Shown here piece by piece: positions 44,862-51,799 of a DNA stretch of 64,000 bases. The stretch's first letter is position 1. Every line of letters starts with the position of its first letter. Position numbers and translations under genes: made by a program. Source of the stretch: Minwuiaceae bacterium (GTDB lineage Bacteria > Pseudomonadota > Alphaproteobacteria > Minwuiales > Minwuiaceae). The notes below the pieces were generated by a model. The model was not told where the DNA came from and made no database searches. It saw only the letters and a list, made by a program, of their open reading frames with translations. The stretch lies in assembly GCA_028278525.1 (NCBI GenBank), contig JANQEE010000044.1, positions 124,001 to 188,000 on the forward strand, given 5' to 3'.

Positions 44862-46058
44862 CTAATTCTTTGCCGATCGGGAGCGGCGATTGGGCGGCTC
44901 GTAAGTTCGGCTATCTTGTTGCTTGACGTCGCCACCAATCGAGTTTGTGAGTAGCAGTTCTAGAAAATCTTCGCCAGCAGCGGCAGATCGCTCTCCAAAT
45001 GCCGAGACAATTCCGGAAGCCAACATATCGATACGGTATCCGGTTCTTTGGGCCGCTTCGGCAAAGGCGGTTTGATACACGCGAAGCAATAACTCCGGAC
45101 CAATAGCACTACGAGTTAGCTCACGAAATGCTGCTTCACCAACAAGGACGACAGCCTGAGGTTCTGCGCTAAGTACGCCGCTCATAGAACGGTGGCCACG
45201 CAGAGTGTTCCCAATAAGGGCATCGTAGTAGACTTCTCCAGCATAATACTGTCTGAGCTGGCGGAGTTGATCACCTAAACGCTTGCCATCGCCACCCTTG
45301 GCCGAGCCAGTCTTACTCTTTACCTGATGGAACCGGATTTTCTCGCCTTCCTGTGCTGGGGGCTGAACCACATCCGACCCAGGAAACGGATTGGTATGGG
45401 GATCGATCATTTCCTGATTAAAGCCACGCGGTTCCGGAGCGCGGATATTGCCGCGCATTTCACCAATAACGTCCTCGTGAAGGTGGCCCATAAGGCCTTC
45501 AATGATCATCAAGGCTTTATGGGCAACCGTCGCCCCAATAGCCTCCTGAAAGTCCCCGCCGTAGAGTAGGGTTTGGGTGGCTGCCAAAATGTAAGGGTCA
45601 AGTACGTCGCCTGGATTACGGCCACGTTCAATGTCTTCGGCCCTGTGAGGAAATGTCCGGATAACTTCACTGACCTTGTTGGTCACACGAGTCAAAACTG
45701 CATCTGGTTGCTCGAAGGCTCGAACCAAATGCATTCGCTGAGCGAGATTGACCGCGTGAATACGTGCCGTTTGGCCGGTAATTCCGTCTTTTCTCAGTAT
45801 AGGAAGAAAACTCTGAAGCAATTCATTGAAAGGACGGTCGGAAGCGGCTTGCGCTGGTATTTCCTTGAGTTCATCCGGGACCTTCAAAGAAAGCTTCAGA
45901 TCATCGAAAACCTTAGCATTGAGAGTTGCTGCGTTAGGAAAGGCACGATCTAGGATGTTAGCCTGGGCAGCGATTAAGTTTGCTCGGACGTCCTCATTGA
46001 TCCGCTGAATCGGATTCTTCTCTGTTACGAACTTCAGGAGAGGAGACGGTTTGCTCAC
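44862..46058 (-). CDS. Probable type II restriction endonuclease, PD-(D/E)XK-like
   Basis: 398 residues. The GTG start overlaps the stop of the methyltransferase gene (GTGA). A nuclease-core signature is visible: GSDVV (227-231, with Asp229) and RFHQVKSK (242-249), giving D-x(n)-Q-x-K in place of the usual E-x-K. A long helical N-terminal half has no recognised domain. The pairing with a C5-methyltransferase and Vsr makes a cognate endonuclease the best reading. The recognition sequence is unknown. The catalytic Gln variant is known in some PD-(D/E)XK families. Confidence 0.7.
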   Translation of the reverse strand: MSKPSPLLKFVTEKNPIQRINEDVRANLIAAQANILDRAFPNAATLNAKVFDDLKLSLKVPDELKEIPAQAASDRPFNELLQSFLPILRKDGITGQTARIHAVNLAQRMHLVRAFEQPDAVLTRVTNKVSEVIRTFPHRAEDIERGRNPGDVLDPYILAATQTLLYGGDFQEAIGATVAHKALMIIEGLMGHLHEDVIGEMRGNIRAPEPRGFNQEMIDPHTNPFPGSDVVQPPAQEGEKIRFHQVKSKTGSAKGGDGKRLGDQLRQLRQYYAGEVYYDALIGNTLRGHRSMSGVLSAEPQAVVLVGEAAFRELTRSAIGPELLLRVYQTAFAEAAQRTGYRIDMLASGIVSAFGERSAAAGEDFLELLLTNSIGGDVKQQDSRTYEPPNRRSRSAKN

Positions 46059-47317
46059 GCGACTTTCGCCTGATTGGGCCGCCTTTTGTTTCGTGCCGAA
46101 GCGCGAAGCCGTTTAACCGCTTTCTCCAGCATGGCATCAAGGTCGGCGCTCCAATTCTTTGGTTCTGAGTTACTCGCTTTGTTTCGATGGAATGAGTCAC
46201 CAATTGCTTTGCCAAGTTGGACAGGGACAGCATTTCCGATCTGCATATACTGGGCGTTCATGGAACCAACGAACTGCCAATCTTCCGGAAATCCCTGAAG
46301 AGCTGCACACTCTCGAACCGAGACCGGACGGTCGGCTTCTGGATGACAAAGAGCGCTACCCTTTCGATTTGCGCGGCCAGTGATTGTCGGCGACGGTGCA
46401 TCCCATGGAAGACGCCGATAAAAACCCGTCTTGCCACCACCGGCAGCCCAAGAACCGCCCAAAGCTTCAGGCTGTAGCTCACGCGGTAGGGAACGCCAGT
46501 TACCACCTTCAGGTACTAGAGAAAAATACTGGCGAACAGCCGGGGTATATTCAGAGCCTCGGCCAGGATCTTCACGCAAGTGATATATTGCCTCACGCAC
46601 GGTTCGAAATGGCTTAAGACCAGATTCTTCCGGGCCGTGTTCGGCTTCAGGGAGCGACGGCGGCGGCCAGTCTCGGGAACCTAGCATCATAAAACGCAGC
46701 CGGTGCTGCGGTGCCCCATAATCCGCTGCATCTACCACACCAAAAACAACGTAATATCCGAGACTTCGCACGTCCTTTAAAAGTTGGCGAATAGCCGAGC
46801 CAGATAGCTCGTCCGGCTCTAACGGCAGGGCATCCTCGTCGCCTCCGTTCCAATTGGCATCATATCGCTTCAAACTCCAGTGCTTCCCTGGACGTTCAGA
46901 AATAGGGCGGTGACGCAGGGCCGCCGTGGTAAGATTGGCAACATTTTCAAGAATGAAGTGTCGGGGCCTAACCTCACCAATGAGGCGAAGGTACTCATAC
47001 ATCAAGTTGCCCCGAGCGTCAGCGAGGGACGTTCTCTTGCCGCCCGATGAGAAACTTTGACATGGTGGTCCGCCCACCATCATGTGAACTTCGCCACTAA
47101 AGTCTCGGTATGAACGGAGTTTGTCAGCCGTTAGATCGGCAATGCTTTCGTCAATGAGTTGCAGATCGGGACGGTTTGCCCGGATCGTCGCGCAGCACTT
47201 CTTATCAATTTCATTGACGAGAGTGGGAAACAGGCCGGATTGTTCAAGGCCAATGTCAAGGCCCATTGCACCCGAGAAAAATGACCAAGTTTCTAGTTCT
47301 GATCTGTTCTTAGACAT
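46055..47317 (-). CDS. DNA (cytosine-5) methyltransferase
   Basis: 420 residues with ordered C5 motifs: I FFSGAMGLDIG (13-23), IV GGPPCQSFS with catalytic Cys86, VI ENVANL (124-129), VIII QHRLR (204-208) and X IGNAVP (360-365). The target-recognition region between VIII and IX is compact (about 210-320). It methylates cytosine in a specific DNA site; the site cannot be read from sequence. It overlaps the endonuclease gene and is divergent from the Vsr gene. Confidence 0.95.
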   Translation of the reverse strand: MSKNRSELETWSFFSGAMGLDIGLEQSGLFPTLVNEIDKKCCATIRANRPDLQLIDESIADLTADKLRSYRDFSGEVHMMVGGPPCQSFSSGGKRTSLADARGNLMYEYLRLIGEVRPRHFILENVANLTTAALRHRPISERPGKHWSLKRYDANWNGGDEDALPLEPDELSGSAIRQLLKDVRSLGYYVVFGVVDAADYGAPQHRLRFMMLGSRDWPPPSLPEAEHGPEESGLKPFRTVREAIYHLREDPGRGSEYTPAVRQYFSLVPEGGNWRSLPRELQPEALGGSWAAGGGKTGFYRRLPWDAPSPTITGRANRKGSALCHPEADRPVSVRECAALQGFPEDWQFVGSMNAQYMQIGNAVPVQLGKAIGDSFHRNKASNSEPKNWSADLDAMLEKAVKRLRASARNKRRPNQAKVA

Positions 47318-47617
47318 AAAAAAGAAACTTCTTTATTCGAACTTGAGTGTGGGTGCGCATAAATCCGTATTTCCTTATGACCTCTTCCTGTTTCAGCTTC
47401 ACCCGCTGGGATCTGGAAAATGTCATGCTCTTTCCCTGCGCCATAAGAACGGCAAATTGAACTCTGACAGTCTGGCTGACTTTCGCGGTACTATACGGGC
47501 AGCCCTTGGCGAGCCCGCAGTGACGTTTGTTAGCTTATCGAATCATGATGAATAATCGTGCATCACTTCCAAATCCAGTCAACCTTGCGATGCGAAGACG
47601 TTGAGGTTTCATTACTG
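47318..47617. other. Divergent spacer between methyltransferase and Vsr genes
   Basis: About 300 bases containing a possible short ORF on the plus strand (47349-47555). It must also hold the two promoters. No binding site of a controller protein was recognised. Confidence 0.5.
47349..47555 (+). CDS. Possible small protein of unknown function upstream of vsr
   Basis: Reading from a GTG gives 68 residues (GAHKSVFPYDLFLFQLHPLG at the start; it ends FVSLSNHDE). Composition looks protein-like, but no family, no convincing ribosome site and no partner was found. The same frame runs without a stop into the methyltransferase gene on the other strand, so part of it may be a chance opening. Tentative. 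Confidence 0.28.
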   Translation: MGAHKSVFPYDLFLFQLHPLGSGKCHALSLRHKNGKLNSDSLADFRGTIRAALGEPAVTFVSLSNHDE

Positions 47618-48022
47618 ATGGATCGTTTGACCCCAGAGCAACGAAGCCGAAACATGAGCCGGATTCGGGGCAAAAATACCAAACCCGAAATGGCGGTTCG
47701 GCAAACCGCACACAGAATGGGTTTTCGCTACCGTCTTCACCGTCGAGATCTACCAGGCTCGCCTGATCTTGTGTTTCCCAGTCGCCGAAAGGTGATTTTT
47801 GTACATGGTTGTTTCTGGCATGGGCATAGCTGCAGAGTGGCACATGTACCACGTACACGGACAGAGTATTGGACTGCAAAGATCGAAAGAAATCGCACCC
47901 GCGACAAATCCAACATACGAGAACTAACATGTCGCGGTTGGAAAACTCTCGTAATTTGGGAATGTGAGACAAGGGATCAGGACGTGCTCACGTCAAAGAT
48001 CGAGGCATTTCTGACAGGTTAG
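47618..48022 (+). CDS. vsr: Very short patch repair (Vsr) mismatch endonuclease
   Basis: 134 residues. It nicks beside T:G mismatches that arise when 5-methylcytosine deaminates, so it guards the sites made by the neighbouring C5 methyltransferase. MDRLTPEQRSRNMSRIRGKN opens the family; the active site has Asp50 in GSPDLVF and His63, Trp67 and His68 in VHGCFWHGH, each one residue before the E. coli numbering. The ATG at 47618 has GAGG about ten bases ahead. Confidence 0.95.
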   Translation: MDRLTPEQRSRNMSRIRGKNTKPEMAVRQTAHRMGFRYRLHRRDLPGSPDLVFPSRRKVIFVHGCFWHGHSCRVAHVPRTRTEYWTAKIERNRTRDKSNIRELTCRGWKTLVIWECETRDQDVLTSKIEAFLTG

Positions 48023-48349
48023 CTCCATGGATTATCGACGATCGTCATTTACTTTCCGTGGAATACATGCAGCGCTAGAATGAGTATTATTTAGTGGCCA
48101 GTGCTATGTGACCTCTTTCGAGCAGATCTAGCTCGAGCACTTGTGAACTTTCGATGACGTTGCAGCGCGAACCACCTTAAGGGCGACAGTACGAGATTCC
48201 TCAAAATTCGCGTTGGACGCGTAGCTTGTTCATCGGGTCGGGATCCAATGATGCTGGGGCGTGGTGCGTTGAGCGCCCTGTTCCTTGTCCTTCGACAAAC
48301 TCAGGGTAAGAACGTTCGGGACGCCGAAAGATGGGCAACCGGGCCGCCC
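48023..48349. other. Right junction of the island and repeat-containing spacer
   Basis: About 325 bases: the first 150 still AT-rich, the rest returning to host composition. It includes a CCTTCGACAAACTCAGGGTAA repeat copy (about 48277-48309). No gene, tRNA or attachment site was recognised. Confidence 0.5.
48277..48309. repeat. Dispersed repeat copy, CTTCGACAAACTCAGGGTAA type
   Basis: Related to the copy at 20588-20636 with a few base changes. It sits at the right flank of the low-GC island, just downstream of the OpgG-type gene. Confidence 0.5.
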
Positions 48350-49927
48350 TCAAGCTGAAGGATGGTACTGGTAGAACCACGCCTCCGTCAGCGGCTTCCC
48401 GTCCAGTTCCAAATGACACCGCAACTCCACCGGCTCCCCGCCTTCGACCGTCAGGTCGAAGGTGGCGAACCAGCGGGGGGTGTACCAGACGGGGCGGGCG
48501 CGGGTTAGGGTGAGGTGGCCGCGGGTGGTTTCGGCGATGACGTCGGGTTTTGCGGCGTAGGGGATCTTGGCCAGGCTGGGGCCGTCGAATTCTATGACGA
48601 ATTTTACCACGCCTTCGGGGCGGGGCTTGCCGGCTTCGCCGCCGCGGCCTATGCGGGTGGCGACGCATCTGGCGAGGGCGGTTGTGGGGAAGAAGGGTTC
48701 GAACTCCAGCCAGTGGAGGCGGTAGCGGTAGGTTAGTTCGTCGCCCGCATTTGTCGGGCGGTCGGAGAGCCAGTAGGCGGCGATGTTGTCGTGGATCTCG
48801 TCGTCGGTCGGGATCTCGACCAGTTGCACGGCGCCCGGGCCCCAGTCGCCGAGGGGCTGCACCCAGCAGCTCGGGCGGCGGTGGTAGCTGACGCCGTCGA
48901 GGTAGTGGTCGTAGTTGCGGTCGCGCTGGGACAGGCCGAAACCCCGCGGGTTTTCATCCGCGAAGGACGAGATTGAAATCTGCGGCGGGTTGTTGAGGGG
49001 GCGCCAGATGTGGCGGCCCTCCCCGGTCCACATGGCGAGGCCGTCGGAGTCGTGCACCTCCGGCCGCCAGTCGGTCAGCCGCTGGTCGCCGTACTCGCCG
49101 AACCAGAACATCGAGGTGAGCGGCGCGATGCCGAGGCGGGCGATGGCGCGGCGGGGATAGAGGCGCTTGTCGATCTCGACAATGACGCCGCGGGTGCGGG
49201 TGAGTTGGAAGCGGTAGGCGCCGGTGATGCTGGGGCCGTTCAGGAGGGCGTAGACGGTCTGCGGGTCGCCTTCGTTCGCCGCCGGTTCCAGCCAGAAATG
49301 GGTGAAGTCGGGGAACTCCTCCGGCTTCGGGTCGCCGACATTCAGCGCGATGCCGCGGGCCGAGAGGCCGACCTGGCCGAGCGAGCCGACGGTGCGGAAA
49401 TAGGACGCGCCAACGAAGGTGGCCCAGGGCTCGCGGTCCCGCCAGTCCGAGAGGTTGCGGGACTCGTAGAGCCAGAAGCCGGCGAAGGCGGAGGCGTCGG
49501 TCGGGATTTCGCGCGCCGGGCTGTCCGGCGGCACGGTGAACATGTCAGGGGAATAGAGGACTTCCCTGGCCTCGCCGCCGTCGACCGCGTGCAAGCGCAC
49601 GGTCTTCGGGAACCAGCGGCCGAGATGGACGAAGGTGACGGGATAGGCGCCGCCGCTCTCGCCCCAGAGCGCCTGATCCTCTAAGCGGAACTTGAGCTTG
49701 CCGTGGGCGTCGTAGTCGATCCGTTGCACCGCCTCCGGCGCGGGGCGCGGGGGCTCGACGTAGTCGCGGGTGGACAAGGTGCGGGCGTGATCGATCAGCC
49801 AGTCCCAACTGAAGGGGCGCGCGGGACCGAGGCGCGGGCCGGGCTCGGTCTGGGGATAAGCGGCGCCGGGCGGTAGGGCGAGCAGCGCGCCGAGCGCGAG
49901 CAGCGATTGGCGGCGGGTCATACGCAC
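48350..49927 (-). CDS. Glucan biosynthesis protein, OpgG/OpgD (MdoG/MdoD) family
   Basis: 525 residues. Twin-arginine-like signal MTRRQSLLALGALLAL at the N-terminus (OpgD in E. coli uses Tat). The MdoG domain follows: IDYDAHGKLKFR, PVTFVHLGRWFP, SYFRTVGSLGQVGLSARG, EFPDFTHFWLEP, MFWFGEYGD and SYHRRPSCWVQPLGDWG. These proteins shape periplasmic osmoregulated glucan backbones. The partner glucosyltransferase opgH is not in the window. Two in-frame ATGs (49927 and 49921) are both possible. Confidence 0.93.
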   Translation of the reverse strand: MRMTRRQSLLALGALLALPPGAAYPQTEPGPRLGPARPFSWDWLIDHARTLSTRDYVEPPRPAPEAVQRIDYDAHGKLKFRLEDQALWGESGGAYPVTFVHLGRWFPKTVRLHAVDGGEAREVLYSPDMFTVPPDSPAREIPTDASAFAGFWLYESRNLSDWRDREPWATFVGASYFRTVGSLGQVGLSARGIALNVGDPKPEEFPDFTHFWLEPAANEGDPQTVYALLNGPSITGAYRFQLTRTRGVIVEIDKRLYPRRAIARLGIAPLTSMFWFGEYGDQRLTDWRPEVHDSDGLAMWTGEGRHIWRPLNNPPQISISSFADENPRGFGLSQRDRNYDHYLDGVSYHRRPSCWVQPLGDWGPGAVQLVEIPTDDEIHDNIAAYWLSDRPTNAGDELTYRYRLHWLEFEPFFPTTALARCVATRIGRGGEAGKPRPEGVVKFVIEFDGPSLAKIPYAAKPDVIAETTRGHLTLTRARPVWYTPRWFATFDLTVEGGEPVELRCHLELDGKPLTEAWFYQYHPSA

Positions 49928-50029
49928 GATCAGGCACCTCGGGGATGAACGACGGTAGGCGTTGGCCGTTTAGCTAAGACGGCTTCAACCGACGGGCAAG
50001 TGGCGCGGCTGAGTCATTGTTGTGACGGG

Positions 50030-50067
50030 AAGGATTCCTCTGTTTGGGCCTGGCCGGCCCTCGCCCC
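50030..50067. repeat. Direct repeat R1, left copy
   Basis: 38 bases matching 51097-51134 at 35 of 38 positions (core TGTTTGGGCCTGGCCGGCCC). Together with R2 it flanks the 50607-51092 ORF. Confidence 0.8.
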
Positions 50068-50120
50068 CACCCGACCGCCCAGGAGTCTTTTGTGGAGGCT
50101 CGGCCGGCCCGCGCACCCCG

Positions 50121-50224
50121 GTCATTCCGGCCCTTCGACGCCGCCTTGCGGCGGCGCTCAGGATAAACCATGGCCGGAATCCATAACGACGGTTGATCTG
50201 GATTCCGGCCTTCGCCGGAATGAC
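50121..50224. repeat. Inverted element disrupted by a second repeat
   Basis: The right arm (50199-50224) is identical to the right arm at 20693-20718. The left arm is split: GTCATTCCGG at 50121-50130 and GGCCGGAATCCA at 50172-50183, with 41 bases between replacing CGAA. The inserted part contains its own hairpin (CGCCGC / GCGGCG) and a CCCTTCGAC...CTCAGGAT repeat. Confidence 0.8.
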
Positions 50225-50241
50225 GACGGTGGTCGGGGCGT

Positions 50242-50301
50242 GGCGATCTCGTGACGACGGAGCGCGGTATGCCGAGATTGCTTCGCTTCGCTCGCATTGA
50301 C
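50242..50301. repeat. Direct repeat R2, left copy
   Basis: 60 bases matching 51175-51234 at 55 of 60 positions, containing GCCGAGATTGCTTCGCTTCG. It belongs to the same family as the palindromic repeat at 31025-31111. Confidence 0.8.
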
Positions 50302-50606
50302 GACGGTGGTATTGGCTCGCCTTGAGCCTCCTCATCGCGAGCTTGTCGAGGGACGAAGGACGACCGTCGGCCGGGCCGGCACCCAATCCCATCACGAAAC
50401 CGTGAGGCGCAGGTATGCAGGGGCCGGATGCGGATATGCCGATTTGAATAGTGGTAAGAGTCACTTGCGGCGACACGGGTCTGACACAGGATCTAGTCAT
50501 TATAGCCTGTCGCGGTTCGCAGGAGCGCGCCGGGCCGCGCTTCGACAGAGGGGGAGTCGACTTGACCGCTGCGTTCCCGTATGGTTGCCGCAAGACAAGT
50601 AAAACA

Positions 50607-51092
50607 ATGATATTTCGGGTTGTGTCAGGGGTTGTGGGGGCCTCTAGATCGCCGCGCGAGGGCGACGTGGAGGTGGAGTCCGTCCGCGGCGCGCCCGCCT
50701 TTGCCAGCCACTACGAAGACGGCGACACCCTGATCTATCAGCTGGAGTCCGGCACCCGGTTCGAGATCGGGATCGGCCGATACCGTGCGGCGCAAACGTC
50801 GATCCAGCGCGTCACCGTGCTGCGGTCGTCGAACTGGGGGCGCAAGGTCGACTTTACCGGCGCCTGCCGGATCTACCCGACCACCATCCCACAGCGCGGC
50901 TACTTAAGAATGATCCCGTTCGGGGAGACCGTCGCCGTGCTGACCGAGCGGCTCAGGCTCGCCCTCAATGCGGCGCGGCACGGCGGACATGACGCCGCCG
51001 CCTGGACGCCGCCGCCCCTGCCGCCGACGCAGGACAGCCTGCTGCGGCCGAGCCGGGTGCGGACGAGAAGCGGGCGGCGGACGGAGGATTAG
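50607..51092 (+). CDS. Isolated phage-tail-like hypothetical protein flanked by repeats
   Basis: 161 residues. The central part (YEDGDTLIYQLESGTRFEIG, then RVTVLRSSNWGRKVDFTG) matches the short tandem beta motif common in phage tail-fibre or tail-associated proteins, where an element reading like Y-x-x-x-x-G-x-x-W-E-x-G is followed by R-x-T-V-L-x-S-S-N. The C-terminal 45 residues are Pro/Arg rich. No other phage gene is near. Repeats R1 and R2 lie on both sides. The start at 50607 is tentative; an upstream frame extension is not conserved. Confidence 0.55.
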   Translation: MIFRVVSGVVGASRSPREGDVEVESVRGAPAFASHYEDGDTLIYQLESGTRFEIGIGRYRAAQTSIQRVTVLRSSNWGRKVDFTGACRIYPTTIPQRGYLRMIPFGETVAVLTERLRLALNAARHGGHDAAAWTPPPLPPTQDSLLRPSRVRTRSGRRTED

Positions 51093-51096
51093 CGGT

Positions 51097-51134
51097 AGGG
51101 ATTCCTTTGTTTGGGCCTGGCCGGCCCGCGCCCC
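51097..51134. repeat. Direct repeat R1, right copy
   Basis: 35 of 38 bases match the copy at 50030-50067. It starts four bases after the stop of the phage-tail-like ORF. Confidence 0.8.
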
Positions 51135-51174
51135 GTCATCGCGAGGCCCACTCGAAACTCAACATGGGCGCCGC

Positions 51175-51234
51175 GGCGATCTCGTGAAGACCGAGCACGG
51201 CATGCCGAGATTGCTTCGCTTCGCTCGCAATGAC
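51175..51234. repeat. Direct repeat R2, right copy
   Basis: 55 of 60 bases match the copy at 50242-50301, lying 40 bases after R1 here compared with 174 bases in the left copy. Confidence 0.8.
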
Positions 51235-51263
51235 AGCGGTGACGCCGGCCGGCCTGCCCCCCG

Positions 51264-51797
51264 CTACACCCAGATCTGCAGCACGTAGTCGTAGACCCCC
51301 TCCCCGTTCACCATGTCGACCCTCTGCTGCCGGATGCGGAGCCCGTCGCTTGTGCGGCGGAGGTGGTGGCGATAGGTGCCGGCGAAGTGGCGCGAGGCGT
51401 CGCGGCGGAACTCCATCATGTGGAAGCGCGAGCGGGCGACGATCTCGCCCTTCTTCTTGTCGTCCTGCTCGATCACCACGTTGGAGACCAGGTGGCTGGT
51501 GCCCCAGGCCGGCGCCTGCGACCAGGCGTGCGGGTGGCCGACGCGGGTCATGCGCACGGTCATCAGGTCGCGGTCTTCGTAGAAGATCGAGGGCACGCCC
51601 TCGCCCGTGGTCTGGTCCGGCGTCGCCGGCATCCAGTAATGGCCGTCGGCCGTGAACAGGTCGATGAAGTCGGCCCACTGTTTGGCGTCGAGGATTTCGG
51701 CCTGGCGGTAGAGGAACTGCTCCACCTCGCGCTGGGTGTCGACGCCGTTGGTTTTCGCGGTGGCCTTCTTCTTGGTCTTTGTTTTCTCCTTGGCCAT
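51264..51797 (-). CDS. Aromatic-ring-hydroxylating dioxygenase, small (beta) subunit
   Basis: 177 residues of the SnoaL-like/NTF2 fold typical of Rieske dioxygenase beta subunits: REVEQFLYRQAEILDAKQWADFIDLFTADGHYWMPA, the TVRMTRVGHPHAWSQAP stretch and HHLRRTSDGLRIRQQRVDMV. Residues 1-17 form a Lys/Thr/Ala-rich basic tail unlike usual beta subunits. It lies two bases from the large-subunit stop in the same operon. Confidence 0.9.
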   Translation of the reverse strand: MAKEKTKTKKKATAKTNGVDTQREVEQFLYRQAEILDAKQWADFIDLFTADGHYWMPATPDQTTGEGVPSIFYEDRDLMTVRMTRVGHPHAWSQAPAWGTSHLVSNVVIEQDDKKKGEIVARSRFHMMEFRRDASRHFAGTYRHHLRRTSDGLRIRQQRVDMVNGEGVYDYVLQIWV

Positions 51798-51799
51798 GA

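Larger units (their letters stand above)
43660..48060. mobile_element. Low-GC defence-like genomic island (restriction-modification, Vsr, HEPN)
   Basis: GC falls sharply just after the HigA gene and recovers before the OpgG gene. Codons end in A/T far more often than in the flanks. Contents are a HEPN protein, endonuclease, methyltransferase and Vsr. No integrase, transposase, tRNA or clear direct repeats mark the ends, so the exact boundaries and mechanism of entry are unknown. Confidence 0.75.
49928..50606. other. Long repeat-dense intergenic region
   Basis: About 680 bases without an accepted gene. It contains the repeat at 50030-50067, the rearranged inverted element at 50121-50224, the repeat at 50242-50301 and a CCTTCGACAAGCTC-type fragment near 50328-50362. 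Short open frames crossing these repeats are not supported. Confidence 0.7.

Noticed and set aside
43648-48040. ATGACGAT near the left edge of the island and its inverse near the right edge as attachment repeats
   Set aside because: Only eight bases match, in inverted orientation; this is within chance expectation and no integrase is present.
49985-50593. Open frames on both strands across the repeat-dense region
   Set aside because: They are built from intergenic repeat copies and change with the repeats, not from a conserved gene.
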